Positions 1 to 7,916 of a DNA stretch of 35,778 bases are shown one piece after another. Within the stretch, counting starts at the first letter, position 1; the number at the start of each line of letters is the position of its first letter. Source of the DNA: Priestia iocasae (GTDB lineage: Bacteria; Bacillota; Bacilli; Bacillales; Bacillaceae_H). Location: the NCBI RefSeq assembly GCF_016909075.1, contig NZ_JAFBFC010000012.1, positions 1 to 35,778 of the forward strand, read 5' to 3'. The notes under the pieces are model-generated. The model made no database searches and had not been told where the DNA came from. It saw only the letters and a program-made list of their open reading frames with translations. Made by a program: the position numbers and the translations under genes.

Positions 1-94
<94 letters not shown>

Positions 95-105
95 ACTATT
101 ATTAT

Positions 106-180
106 TCCACAGTAGCTCAGTGGTAGAGCAATCGGCTGTTAACCGATCGGTCGTAGGTTCGAGTCCTACCTGTGGAGCCA
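106..180 (+). tRNA. tRNA-Asn (GTT)
   Basis: The acceptor arm TCCACAG pairs with CTGTGGA and the gene encodes G-CCA. The anticodon loop holds GTT. A second copy of the same tRNA lies at 34445-34519. First tRNA after 5S. Confidence 0.97.
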
Positions 181-184
181 ATGT

Positions 185-259
185 GGCCCGTTGGTCAAGC
201 GGTTAAGACACCGCCCTTTCACGGCGGTAACACGGGTTCGAATCCCGTACGGGTCACCA
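185..259 (+). tRNA. tRNA-Glu (TTC)
   Basis: The acceptor GGCCCGT pairs with ACGGGTC and the anticodon is TTC. The CCA end is encoded here, whereas the second copy at 34626-34697 lacks it. Confidence 0.97.
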
Positions 260-267
260 TACATATT

Positions 268-343
268 GGAGGATTAGCTCAGCTGGGAGAGCACCTGCCT
301 TACAAGCAGGGGGTCGGCGGTTCGATCCCGTCATCCTCCACCA
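268..343 (+). tRNA. tRNA-Val (TAC)
   Basis: The acceptor GGAGGAT pairs with ATCCTCC, the anticodon is TAC and CCA is encoded. The gene body is repeated at 34750-34825. Confidence 0.97.
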
Positions 344-351
344 TCTATAAA

Positions 352-427
<76 letters not shown>

Positions 428-447
428 CGTTTTACTAGTTTTATATT

Positions 448-532
448 GGAGGGGTAGCGAAGTGGCTAAACGCGGCGGACTGTAAATCCGCTCCCTCAGG
501 GTTCGGCGGTTCGAATCCGTCCCCCTCCACCA
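448..532 (+). tRNA. tRNA-Tyr (GTA)
   Basis: An 85-base tRNA with a long variable arm, as expected for bacterial tRNA-Tyr. The anticodon is GTA and CCA is encoded. A 73-base spacer follows, longer than the other spacers in this cluster. Confidence 0.97.
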
Positions 533-605
533 TTTTATTTGTATAAAACATATAGAAGTGGATAAGATAAACTCATCAGGGTTTATTTTTAAATTCATGA
601 AACAT

Positions 606-680
606 TGGGCTATAGCCAAGCGGTAAGGCAACGGACTTTGACTCCGTCATGCGTTGGTTCGAATCCAGCTAGCCCAGCCA
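606..680 (+). tRNA. tRNA-Gln (TTG)
   Basis: The acceptor TGGGCTA pairs with TAGCCCA, the anticodon is TTG and G-CCA is encoded. The Gln-Lys pair recurs in the same order at 34937-35093. Confidence 0.97.
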
Positions 681-685
681 TTTTA

Positions 686-758
686 GAGCCATTAGCTCAG
701 TTGGTAGAGCATCTGACTTTTAATCAGAGGGTCGAAGGTTCGAGTCCTTCATGGCTCA
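686..758 (+). tRNA. tRNA-Lys (TTT), CCA not encoded
   Basis: The acceptor GAGCCAT pairs with ATGGCTC and the anticodon is TTT. After discriminator A758 the sequence reads TATTG, so CCA must be added after transcription. The copy at 35018-35093 does encode CCA. Confidence 0.97.
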
Positions 759-762
759 TATT

Positions 763-837
763 GCGGAAGTAGTTCAGTGGTAGAACACCACCTTGCCAAG
801 GTGGGGGTCGCGGGTTCGAATCCCGTCTTCCGCTCCA
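763..837 (+). tRNA. tRNA-Gly (GCC)
   Basis: The acceptor begins GCGGAAG and the 3' end carries an encoded CCA. The anticodon is GCC. The other glycine tRNA in the window, at 35555-35628, has anticodon TCC. Confidence 0.97.
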
Positions 838-860
838 GGACTTCTTCCGAACTATATATT

Positions 861-936
861 GGGGCCTTAGCTCAGCTGGGAGAGCGCCTGCCTTGCACGC
901 AGGAGGTCAGCGGTTCGATCCCGCTAGGCTCCACCA
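861..936 (+). tRNA. tRNA-Ala (TGC)
   Basis: The acceptor GGGGCCT pairs with AGGCTCC (one G-T pair), the anticodon is TGC and CCA is encoded. Last tRNA of the first cluster, directly before a terminator. Confidence 0.97.
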
Positions 937-951
937 TACATATAAGAATTT

Positions 952-987
952 AAACCTTTAGACGACTATCGTTTAAAGGTTTTTTTG
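952..987 (+). terminator. terminator of the upstream rRNA-tRNA operon
   Basis: AAACCTTTA pairs with TAAAGGTTT around a short loop, followed by a run of T. It is placed 15 bases after tRNA-Ala and closes the rRNA-tRNA transcript. Confidence 0.85.
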
Positions 988-1036
988 TATCTTTTTAAAA
1001 GATAAGAATTGTATATATATTCAAAAAAATGTCGAG

Positions 1037-1066
1037 TTGAGCCATCCATATAAAAGTAGGTACAAT
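1037..1066 (+). promoter_or_regulatory. sigma-A type promoter of rocF
   Basis: TTGAGC (1037-1042), an 18-base spacer and TACAAT (1061-1066). It ends 30 bases before the rocF start. Its position also rules out a longer rocF reading frame beginning at 1037. Confidence 0.7.
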
Positions 1067-1096
1067 AGAGATATAGAAAACAAAGGGGGAATCAAC

Positions 1097-1999
1097 ATGA
1101 GAAATGAAATTTCTATTATTGGAGTACCGATGGATTTAGGACAAACAAGACGTGGTGTAGATATGGGCCCAAGTGCCATTCGATATGCAGGAGTTATTGA
1201 GAGAATAGAGGGCATTGGCTACACAATCTACGATGAAGGGGATATTGAGATTGGACCTGCTGAGAGAATACATAATGATCCAGAAACGAATTTAAAGAAT
1301 CTGAAGGCTGTAGCTGAAGGTAATGAAAAATTAGCAGGAACAGTAGATAGAGTTATTGAAGAAGGTCGATTCCCTCTCGTATTAGGTGGTGACCATAGTA
1401 TTGCAATGGGTACACTTGCTGGAGTAAGTAAGCATTATGATAATTTAGGAGTTATTTGGTATGATGCGCACGGAGACTTAAACACAGGTGAAACGTCACC
1501 CTCTGGTAACATCCATGGTATGCCACTTGCAGCAAGTTTAGGGATTGGTCATCCAACTTTGACAAATATCGGTGGTTATACACCTAAAGTAAAGCCTGAA
1601 AACATTGTGATTATTGGTGCTCGTTCTTTGGATGTTGGGGAAAGAGAATTAATTAAAGAAAGAGGTATCAAAGTATACACAATGCATGAGGTTGACCGTT
1701 TAGGAATGACCAAGGTAATGGAAGAAGCGATCACGTATTTGAAAGGACGTACAGATGGCGTTCACTTATCCTTAGACTTAGATGGACTAGACCCACACGA
1801 TGCTCCAGGTGTAGGAACACCAGTTATTGGTGGAATTAGTTATCGTGAAAGCCATTTAGCAATGGAAATGCTTGCTGAGTCTGGCATTATTACGTCTGCT
1901 GAGTTTGTAGAAGTAAATCCTATTCTAGATGAGCGTAATAAAACAGCAACGGTAGCTGTCGCATTGATGGGTTCTTTATTAGGTGAGAAATTGCTATAA
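1097..1999 (+). CDS. rocF: arginase
   Basis: Arginase hydrolyses L-arginine to ornithine and urea in the cytoplasm, the first step of arginine catabolism. The 300-residue product has the dimanganese ligands of the ureohydrolase family: H100 in GGDHS, D123/H125/D127 in DAHGD, and D227/D229 in SLDLDGLDP. The substrate-loop sequence TSPSGNIHG is also present. The start is ATG 1097, with AAAGGGGG just upstream; the frame stays open to 1037, but that part lies in the promoter. It is a single-gene unit with its own promoter and a strong terminator. In B. subtilis rocF sits in the rocDEF operon; here it stands alone beside sigW, as in several other Bacillaceae. The residue pattern fits arginase rather than agmatinase. 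Confidence 0.95.
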   Translation: MRNEISIIGVPMDLGQTRRGVDMGPSAIRYAGVIERIEGIGYTIYDEGDIEIGPAERIHNDPETNLKNLKAVAEGNEKLAGTVDRVIEEGRFPLVLGGDHSIAMGTLAGVSKHYDNLGVIWYDAHGDLNTGETSPSGNIHGMPLAASLGIGHPTLTNIGGYTPKVKPENIVIIGARSLDVGERELIKERGIKVYTMHEVDRLGMTKVMEEAITYLKGRTDGVHLSLDLDGLDPHDAPGVGTPVIGGISYRESHLAMEMLAESGIITSAEFVEVNPILDERNKTATVAVALMGSLLGEKLL

Positions 2000-2114
2000 G
2001 ATGAATGAAAGTAGAGGCTATTTCAAAAGCTTAAAACATGAACGCGTTTCTGTTTTATGCCAAGGTAGATAGCTATGTCATTTATTGTTACTAAATATAC
2101 GATTTTATTTTGTG

Positions 2115-2162
2115 AAAGGGTGTCTATAAAGAGAAACTTCTCTTTATAGACACCCTCTTTTT
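2115..2162 (+). terminator. strong rocF terminator
   Basis: A nearly perfect hairpin of about 18 bp: GGGTGTCTATAAAGAGAA and its complement on the other side of a two-base centre, followed by CTCTTTTT. It ends 7 bases before the stop of the convergent Spo0E-like gene and may serve both directions. The 115 bases between rocF and this hairpin show no gene. Confidence 0.9.
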
Positions 2163-2168
2163 AACAGC

Positions 2169-2342
2169 TTATTTATAGTAAAGTTTGTTTGTTTTTTCTT
2201 TGTTGTATTCATTTAATAAAAAATCTAACTTTGTGCTTAGTTCAACAACTTCTAAAGATGAGAGAGAAGTTTTATCTGCCAATGTAATCATGCTTTTTCT
2301 ACATTCTTCAATTTCACTTAATAACAAATGACTGCTTACCAT
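2169..2342 (-). CDS. Spo0E-like aspartyl-phosphate phosphatase
   Basis: A 57-residue, all-helical protein of the Spo0E family. Members remove phosphate from Spo0A~P and so delay sporulation. Two amphipathic helices are visible, with the family-type signature spelled LSTKLD (usually S-x-x-L-D) near residues 37-42. I chose ATG 2342, which puts GAGGGAG about 10 bases upstream. A GTG at 2351 in frame (60 residues) is possible but too close to that site. It is convergent to rocF and divergent from sigW. The family call rests on length and the short motif, and the exact target response regulator cannot be read from sequence. Confidence 0.75.
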   Translation of the reverse strand: MVSSHLLLSEIEECRKSMITLADKTSLSSLEVVELSTKLDFLLNEYNKEKTNKLYYK

Positions 2343-2443
2343 ACCATTCACGCTCCCTCAAACCCTTTTATTAAAACATTAACCAAATTTTCAAATTTAT
2401 AAACGTCATTATCCGTTTTTTGTTAAAATAGTATCACATATTA

Positions 2444-2469
2444 TGAAACTTTGTACGATTTTAATCGTA
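2444..2469 (+). promoter_or_regulatory. sigma-W autoregulatory promoter
   Basis: TGAAAC (2444-2449), exactly 16 bases, then CGTA (2466-2469). This is the full known sigma-W consensus (TGAAAC-N16-CGTA) and lies 38 bases before sigW, so the factor activates its own gene. Confidence 0.93.
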
Positions 2470-2506
2470 TATATGCTATCCCGCAATGGGCGGAGGTTAA
2501 AGGGAT

Positions 2507-3070
2507 ATGGATTTATTAATTAGTCGTAAAATAAAAAAAGTAAAAAAAGGTGATCAAAACGCATTTTCTGAAGTGGTGGAATACTATAAGGATAAAGTTT
2601 ACCAGCTCTGCTATCGTATGTTAGGCAACCGAGAAGAAGCGGAGGATTCTGCACAAGAAACATTTATTCGAGCTTATGTAAACATTCAGAGCTACGATAC
2701 GAATAGAAAGTTTTCTACATGGTTATACAGAATTGCAACCAACCTTTGCATTGACCGTATTCGTAAAAAAAAGCCCGATTATTATTTAGATGCAGAGGTA
2801 CCGGGAACAGATGGATTAACTATGTATTCTCAAATTGCAGCTGACCAAGCACTACCTGAAGATGAATTAGAAAGCCTTGAATTACAAGAGCTTATTCAGT
2901 CGGAGATTTTAAAGTTACCTGAAAAATATCGTACAGTCATCGTGTTAAAGTATGTTGATGAACTTTCCTTAAAAGAAATTAGCGATATTTTAGATTTGCC
3001 CGTTGGTACTGTCAAAACAAGAATTCATCGAGGGCGAGAAGCTTTGCGAAACCGACTTCGCCACTTGTAA
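2507..3070 (+). CDS. sigW: ECF sigma factor SigW
   Basis: Extracytoplasmic-function sigma factor of 187 residues that directs RNA polymerase to genes answering cell-envelope stress and membrane-active antimicrobials. Region 2 is at about residues 20-90 (RKFSTWLYRIATNLCIDRIR) and region 4 at about 130-185 (LPEKYRTVIVLKYVDELSLKEISDILDLPVGTVKTRIHRGRE), joined by a short linker. GGAGG (2492-2496) precedes the ATG. It is followed 14 bases later by its anti-sigma factor. The match of its own promoter to the sigma-W consensus supports SigW over other ECF factors. Confidence 0.95.
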   Translation: MDLLISRKIKKVKKGDQNAFSEVVEYYKDKVYQLCYRMLGNREEAEDSAQETFIRAYVNIQSYDTNRKFSTWLYRIATNLCIDRIRKKKPDYYLDAEVPGTDGLTMYSQIAADQALPEDELESLELQELIQSEILKLPEKYRTVIVLKYVDELSLKEISDILDLPVGTVKTRIHRGREALRNRLRHL

Positions 3071-3084
3071 GGAGTGATAAAAAT

Positions 3085-3705
3085 ATGAACTGTTCTAATG
3101 AGTATGTTAATCTCATTCATGAATATTTGGATGGAGACATTAATAAAGAGAATGAAGAAAAGCTAAAAGCGCATTTATCAACATGTGTGAACTGTCAACA
3201 ACGCTTAAAAGAGCTAAAGAAAACCATTGCATTCGTACAAAGCACATCTCACATTGAGCTACCTTTGAATTTTACAGAAACTGTCATGGGGGCATTACCA
3301 AAAGAAAAGAGTAGTGTAAGAATGAATCGATGGTTCAGGGGACATCCGTTCTTAACAGCTGCAGCTGTCTTTTTTATCTTAATGTTTGGTAGTGTGACGT
3401 CATCATGGACAAATAATGATGAGTTTTCTGTCTCTAAGCAATCCAATCTGGTTGTTAACGATGATGTAGTCATTATACCAGAAGGAGAAATTGTAAGAGG
3501 TGATGTGACTGTAAGAAATGGAGTCGTACGCGTAGAAGGGACGGTAGAGGGCGATTTAACGGTTATTAATGGTGAAAGATATATGGCCTCAGCCGGTGAA
3601 GTAACAGGGGATATTCAAGAGTTAGATCAACTATTTGAGTGGGTATGGTATAAAATTAAATCAAATGTGAAAGATGCATTAAATATTGTTGATACTAAGG
3701 AATAA
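3085..3705 (+). CDS. rsiW: anti-sigma-W factor RsiW
   Basis: Membrane-spanning anti-sigma factor, 206 residues. The cytoplasmic zinc-binding part carries H30-x3-C34-x2-C37 with C3 nearby, as in the B. subtilis protein. One membrane helix lies at about 86-106. The outer part is rich in short repeats of the GDVTVRNGVVRVEG type. Known of the family: on envelope stress it is cut by PrsW outside the membrane and then by RasP within it, and ClpXP removes the remainder. The residues T-A-A-A at 91-94 in the membrane helix fit the hidden Ala-Ala tag that RasP cleavage uncovers. It is co-transcribed with sigW and its gene ends in a terminator. Confidence 0.93.
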   Translation: MNCSNEYVNLIHEYLDGDINKENEEKLKAHLSTCVNCQQRLKELKKTIAFVQSTSHIELPLNFTETVMGALPKEKSSVRMNRWFRGHPFLTAAAVFFILMFGSVTSSWTNNDEFSVSKQSNLVVNDDVVIIPEGEIVRGDVTVRNGVVRVEGTVEGDLTVINGERYMASAGEVTGDIQELDQLFEWVWYKIKSNVKDALNIVDTKE

Positions 3706-3731
3706 GCCATCTTAAAAGGTGGCTCTTTTTT
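3706..3731 (+). terminator. sigW-rsiW terminator
   Basis: GCCATCTT pairs with AGGTGGC (one G-T pair) and is followed by CTTTTTT. The hairpin starts at the base after the rsiW stop codon. Confidence 0.85.
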
Positions 3732-3760
3732 CATCTCATGGTATAGTCAGAACGATATCC

Positions 3761-3777
3761 TTTGCTATAACAGCAAA
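3761..3777. promoter_or_regulatory. dyad upstream of the cdaA promoter (candidate operator)
   Basis: TTTGCT-ATAAC-AGCAAA, a perfect 6-bp inverted repeat centred 26 bases upstream of the middle of the cdaA -10 box. It occupies the -35 region of a promoter that has no recognisable -35 box. It could bind a regulator; none is named by the sequence. Confidence 0.4.
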
Positions 3778-3788
3778 ATTCTATTTTA

Positions 3789-3797
3789 TGATATAAT
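3789..3797 (+). promoter_or_regulatory. extended -10 promoter of cdaA operon
   Basis: TGATATAAT: a perfect -10 hexamer with the TGn extension. No -35 match is found at 16-18 bases, which fits an extended -10 promoter. It lies about 50 bases before the cdaA start. Confidence 0.55.
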
Positions 3798-3845
3798 GGG
3801 AAAGTATGTTTAATGGTTTTTACTACATATAGAGGAAGTGAGACG

Positions 3846-4667
3846 ATGCCTATTGGAGAGCTACCGATCCTCACATATCTAGGAAAAGCAATCGATGTTC
3901 TCCTTGTTTGGTTTGTTATATATAAACTCATCATGGTAATACGAGGTACAAAGGCAGTACAGCTTTTAAAGGGAATTACTGTAATTGTCGTTGTGCGATT
4001 CATTAGTAGCTTTCTTGGACTAAATACCTTGCAATGGCTAATGGACCAAGCTTTAACATGGGGATTCTTAGCAGTTATTATTATTTTCCAACCAGAGTTG
4101 CGAAGAGCACTTGAGCAGCTAGGAAGAGGAAGGCTATTTTCTAGAAGTGGAGTACCAGAAGAGGATGAAGGAATAACCACCATAGAAGCAATTGCGAAAG
4201 CAACAGACTATATGGCAAAACGTAGAATAGGAGCTTTAATATCGATTGAACGGGAAACAGGGATGAGTGACTATATTGAGACAGGAATCGGGTTACACGC
4301 CCATGTGTCTTCTGAACTTCTTATTAATCTCTTTATTCCCAACACCCCCCTTCATGATGGAGCGGTGATTATTCAAAAGAATCAAGTAGCAGCTGCAGCC
4401 TGTTATTTACCGTTATCAGAGAGTCCATTTATCTCAAAAGAGCTTGGAACTCGACATCGTGCTGCAGTAGGAATTAGTGAAGTAACTGATAGTATCACAG
4501 TTGTAGTATCAGAAGAAACGGGAAATATATCTGTTACAAAAAACGGTGAATTGTATCGGGAGTTAGATATTGAGACATTAAAACAGATGTTATTAAAGGA
4601 ACTGACTAGTAGTTCAAAGACTACTTCTTCAACTCGTTGGCAATGGAGGTCGAAGAAGGATGGATAA
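3846..4667 (+). CDS. cdaA: diadenylate cyclase CdaA
   Basis: Makes cyclic di-AMP from two ATP molecules; this messenger controls potassium and osmolyte uptake and is essential in many Firmicutes. The 273-residue protein has three N-terminal membrane helices (about residues 10-80), then the DAC domain with the catalytic DGA motif at D171 (in LHDGAVI) and GTRHRAAVG further on. The ATG at 3846 is preceded by GAGGAAGTGA and gives the same length as B. subtilis CdaA. A TTG-initiated extension from 3813 is rejected because it has no ribosome site and starts only 16 bases after the -10 box. The stop overlaps the cdaR start by 8 bases. It heads the conserved cdaA-cdaR-glmM operon. Confidence 0.96.
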   Translation: MPIGELPILTYLGKAIDVLLVWFVIYKLIMVIRGTKAVQLLKGITVIVVVRFISSFLGLNTLQWLMDQALTWGFLAVIIIFQPELRRALEQLGRGRLFSRSGVPEEDEGITTIEAIAKATDYMAKRRIGALISIERETGMSDYIETGIGLHAHVSSELLINLFIPNTPLHDGAVIIQKNQVAAAACYLPLSESPFISKELGTRHRAAVGISEVTDSITVVVSEETGNISVTKNGELYRELDIETLKQMLLKELTSSSKTTSSTRWQWRSKKDG

Positions 4668-6081
4668 ATTTATGAATAACTCATGGTTTATGAAAATTAT
4701 CGCCTTGTTGTTAGCATTAATGCTTTATATGTCAGTCAATTTTGATACACAAACAGCGAAAAGCAATTCAAGTAGTTTGACAAATGTTCGTTTTGAGACC
4801 GAGACACTTACAGATGTACCTGTATCCGTGTTATATGATAATCAAAACACAATCGTTACAGGAGTCCCAGAGTCGGTCACGCTTACTCTTGAGGGGCCGA
4901 AAAGTGCACTAACCCAAACTAAGCTTCAAAATGAATTTGAAGTGTATGCAGACTTAACAAACTATGACTTAGGTTCTCACGAAGTAAAGTTAAAGCATCG
5001 AAACATCTCCGATAAAGTAGATGTAAAGATAGAACCGAAAACTGTAACAGCTACAATTGAAGAAAAGGTATCAAAAAACTTTGAGGTTGAAGCAAATTTT
5101 GATAGTAACAAAATGAGAGATGGCTATCTTGCAGAACAAGCCATTGTAAAGCCTAATAATGTGAAGATTTCAGGCTCTAAAGATCAGATTGATCGAATTG
5201 CATATGTAAAAGCAATCGTTGAAGTCGACGATGTATACGAGACGATTGAGAAAGAAGCAAATGTAATTGCGCTGGATCGAAATTTAAATAAACTAAATGT
5301 AGATATTGACCCGTCAGTTGTAGATGTCACAATACCAGTGGTAAGCCCAAGTAAAAAAGTACCGTTTAAAATTGTCCGTGACGGAAGCCTTCCAAAGGGA
5401 CTTAGTATTAAAAGCATCGATGTGGTACCAAATGATGTAACAGTATTTGGACCAGGAGATGTACTAGATCAAATTGAATTTATTGATGATGTGAAACTAG
5501 ATTTAAGTAAAATTAAAGACTCTACACAGTTGCAAGTAGATGTTCCTGTTCCAGAAGGAGCCAAGAGGGTTTATCCAGAAAAGGTGACAGTCAATGTAGA
5601 GGTGGATAAAGAGTCAAAGAAAACATTTGAAAAGTTAAGTTTATCAACGGTTGGTCAATCAGAGAGCTTAATTTATGAGTTCGTTAATCCATCAAATGGG
5701 AAAGTAGATATTGATGTATTCGGCTCAGAAGAGGTTATTAATAATTTAAAGCCTCAGGATTTTCAGTTATATGTAAATGTAAGTACTTTTAGTAGTGGCG
5801 AACACGACGTTAATATTGAGGTAAATGGACCACAGAATGTAACGTGGTCCTTGTCTACAAAAAAAGCCAAAATAAACATTCGTGATGAGCAAACACCTAA
5901 TAACGAAGATAATCGTGAAGAGAATGACGTTGGTCAAGATACTAGTGAAAAAAATCAAAATAAAGATGAAAATAAAGAGCAGACCACAACTAAACCGGAT
6001 AATGATGACAACTCAAAAAATGAGGATAATCTAGAGGACGATGAAAAGATTCCAGAAAGTGATCCGCAAGTTGGAAACTGA
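4660..6081 (+). CDS. cdaR: CdaA regulator CdaR (YbbR-domain protein)
   Basis: Membrane-anchored regulator that binds CdaA and modulates its cyclase activity; direction of the effect differs between species. The 473-residue product has one N-terminal membrane helix (FMKIIALLLALMLYMSVN), then a series of YbbR-type beta domains outside the membrane (about residues 50-405, four by spacing). It ends in an acidic, Asn/Glu/Asp/Lys-rich disordered tail of some 60 residues. GGAGG at 4645-4649 serves the ATG at 4660. Overlap with cdaA suggests translational coupling. The tail is low-complexity and is expected to vary between species. Confidence 0.93.
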   Translation: MDKFMNNSWFMKIIALLLALMLYMSVNFDTQTAKSNSSSLTNVRFETETLTDVPVSVLYDNQNTIVTGVPESVTLTLEGPKSALTQTKLQNEFEVYADLTNYDLGSHEVKLKHRNISDKVDVKIEPKTVTATIEEKVSKNFEVEANFDSNKMRDGYLAEQAIVKPNNVKISGSKDQIDRIAYVKAIVEVDDVYETIEKEANVIALDRNLNKLNVDIDPSVVDVTIPVVSPSKKVPFKIVRDGSLPKGLSIKSIDVVPNDVTVFGPGDVLDQIEFIDDVKLDLSKIKDSTQLQVDVPVPEGAKRVYPEKVTVNVEVDKESKKTFEKLSLSTVGQSESLIYEFVNPSNGKVDIDVFGSEEVINNLKPQDFQLYVNVSTFSSGEHDVNIEVNGPQNVTWSLSTKKAKINIRDEQTPNNEDNREENDVGQDTSEKNQNKDENKEQTTTKPDNDDNSKNEDNLEDDEKIPESDPQVGN

Positions 6082-6119
6082 TACTGGTTATAGATGGTAA
6101 CAAAGGAGCGAAATGAATA

Positions 6120-7466
6120 ATGGGTAAGTATTTTGGAACAGATGGAGTTCGTGGAATCGCAAATAGTGAGTTAACACCAGAACTAGCTTTTAAGATTGGT
6201 CGTTTTGGAGGATATGTTTTAACAAAGGATGCAGAAAGACCTAAAGTGTTAATTGGACGTGATACACGTATTTCTGGGCACATGTTAGAAGGTGCATTAG
6301 TAGCAGGGCTATTATCAATTGGCGCAGAGGTTATGCGATTAGGTGTAATTTCTACACCGGGTGTATCTTATTTAACAAAAGCACTTGGAGCACAAGCGGG
6401 AGTGATGATTTCAGCGTCTCACAACCCTGTTCAAGATAACGGAATTAAATTCTTTGGTCCAGATGGATTTAAGCTTTCAGATGATCAAGAATTAGAAATT
6501 GAAGCGTTATTAGATGGACCAGTTGATGGGTTACCAAGACCAGTTGGAAAAGAGCTTGGGCAAGTAAATGACTACTTCGAAGGTGGCCAGAAGTACTTGC
6601 AATTCCTAAAGCAAACAGTAGATGAAGACTTTTCGGGTATTCATGTTGCATTAGACTGCGCTCATGGTGCTACTTCTTCACTAGCAGCTCATTTGTTTGC
6701 AGACTTAGAAGCGGATATCTCAACAATGGGTGCTTCTCCTAACGGTTTAAACATTAATGATGGAGTTGGCTCAACGCATCCAGAGGCTTTAGCTGCTTTC
6801 TTAAAAGAAAAAGGAGCGAATGTAGGGCTTGCATTTGATGGAGATGGTGACCGCTTAATTGCTGTTGACGAAAATGGAGAAATCGTCGATGGAGATCAGA
6901 TCATGTTTATCTGTGCAAAGTATTTAAGTGAACAAGGACGCTTAAAGCATAACACCGTTGTGTCTACAGTTATGAGTAACTTAGGATTTTACAAAGGATT
7001 AGAAGCAAGTGAAATTAAGAGTGCACAAACAGCGGTTGGAGATCGTTATGTAGTAGAAGAGATGAAGGCAAAAGGCTATAATCTAGGTGGAGAACAATCC
7101 GGGCATATTATCTTCTTAGACTACAACACAACGGGTGATGGAATGCTTTCAGCAATTCAGCTTGTGAATATTATGAAGGCCACAAATAAACCACTATCTG
7201 AGCTGGCAAATGAAATGAAGAAATTCCCTCAATTGCTTGTTAACATTAAGGTAACAGATAAGAATAAAGTAGCAGAAAATGAAAAAGTAAAAGCTATAAT
7301 TGAAGATGTTGAAGCACAAATGGCTGGAAACGGACGTGTATTAGTTCGTCCATCAGGAACAGAACCATTAGTTCGTGTCATGGTTGAAGCGCCGACAGAT
7401 GAAGAGTGCAAAGAATACGTTTATAAAATTGCAGAAGTTGTAAAACAGGAAATGGGATTAGAATAA
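6120..7466 (+). CDS. glmM: phosphoglucosamine mutase
   Basis: Interconverts glucosamine-6-phosphate and glucosamine-1-phosphate, feeding UDP-GlcNAc for peptidoglycan and teichoic acids. The 448-residue protein shows the phosphohexomutase landmarks: N-terminal YFGTDGVRG, the phosphoserine loop ISASHNP with active serine S100, the metal loop DGDGDR at about residue 240, and the C-terminal phosphate-binding RPSGTEP. AAAGGAG (6102-6108) precedes the ATG. It is the third gene of the cdaA operon. CdaR and GlmM are both known to touch CdaA, so the gene order mirrors a protein complex. Confidence 0.97.
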   Translation: MGKYFGTDGVRGIANSELTPELAFKIGRFGGYVLTKDAERPKVLIGRDTRISGHMLEGALVAGLLSIGAEVMRLGVISTPGVSYLTKALGAQAGVMISASHNPVQDNGIKFFGPDGFKLSDDQELEIEALLDGPVDGLPRPVGKELGQVNDYFEGGQKYLQFLKQTVDEDFSGIHVALDCAHGATSSLAAHLFADLEADISTMGASPNGLNINDGVGSTHPEALAAFLKEKGANVGLAFDGDGDRLIAVDENGEIVDGDQIMFICAKYLSEQGRLKHNTVVSTVMSNLGFYKGLEASEIKSAQTAVGDRYVVEEMKAKGYNLGGEQSGHIIFLDYNTTGDGMLSAIQLVNIMKATNKPLSELANEMKKFPQLLVNIKVTDKNKVAENEKVKAIIEDVEAQMAGNGRVLVRPSGTEPLVRVMVEAPTDEECKEYVYKIAEVVKQEMGLE

Positions 7467-7473
7467 ATGTGAA

Positions 7474-7519
7474 GATATGCATAAGCAGTGACCTTACCAC
7501 TCGCTTATGCATATTTTTA
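7474..7519 (+). terminator. cdaA-cdaR-glmM terminator
   Basis: ATATGCATAAGC pairs with GCTTATGCATAT, and the inner AGTG/CACT can extend the stem; TTTT follows. It separates glmM from glmS. Confidence 0.85.
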
Positions 7520-7596
7520 TATAATTACAACACTCTGTATAGTGTCATTATATGGTGTGTTTTTTTAGTAGAAAAAGGAGGGAAAATAAAAGAAGA

Positions 7597-7626
7597 TTGA
7601 CGATTTCTTATGTCTTATTGTAAGAT
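7597..7626 (+). promoter_or_regulatory. sigma-A type promoter of glmS
   Basis: TTGACG (7597-7602), an 18-base spacer and TAAGAT (7621-7626). Transcription would start near 7633, about 50 bases before the ribozyme core. Confidence 0.6.
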
Positions 7627-7687
7627 AAAATCTGTTCGTCTCTAATTATCTAAAAGAAAGGTGGAAAGAAGAAAATTCGGTTTATAA

Positions 7688-7842
7688 GCGCCTGAACTAA
7701 GCAAGAGACGTGACAAGCTTAGTTGACGAGGAGGAGGTTTATCGAAAGCTCGGCGGATGCCTCCCGGTTGATTTGATCACAACCGAAACTTGCTGCGTAA
7801 AGCAAAGGGGTGACTCTTTGTACAAAGGTAGTAAGATGATCG
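7688..7842 (+). ncRNA. glmS ribozyme-riboswitch
   Basis: A self-cleaving leader RNA that uses glucosamine-6-phosphate as cofactor; cleavage lets RNase J destroy the glmS message when the sugar is plentiful. The conserved pieces are in order: AGCGCCTGAACTAAG with the cleavage point between A7687 and G7688, GACGAGGAGGAGGTTTATCG, GGCGGATGCCTCCCGGTTG, the pairing CACAACCG, and AAAGGGGTGACTCTTTG. It lies directly before glmS. The 3' limit is approximate. A 63-residue open frame through this region is only a by-product. Confidence 0.95.
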
Positions 7843-7854
7843 TTATAAAAGAAC

Positions 7855-7872
7855 GGGGCAAGGAGACGCCCC
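7855..7872 (+). other. GC-rich hairpin between ribozyme and glmS ribosome site
   Basis: GGGGC pairs with GCCCC around the loop AAGGAGAC, and ATTTT follows. It lies after the ribozyme and before the true ribosome site AAGGAGG (7900-7906). It may stabilise the 3' cleavage product or act as a weak terminator; neither can be decided from sequence. Confidence 0.4.
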
Positions 7873-7916
7873 ATTTTGCCTGTTCCGTTCTATTGAACTA
7901 AGGAGGAACTATATTT

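Noticed and set aside
3813-3845. N-terminal extension of cdaA
   Set aside because: TTG start without a ribosome site, close to the promoter; ATG 3846 has one and gives the family length.
7710-7901. 63-residue open frame before glmS
   Set aside because: It runs through the glmS ribozyme core and has no protein-like features.
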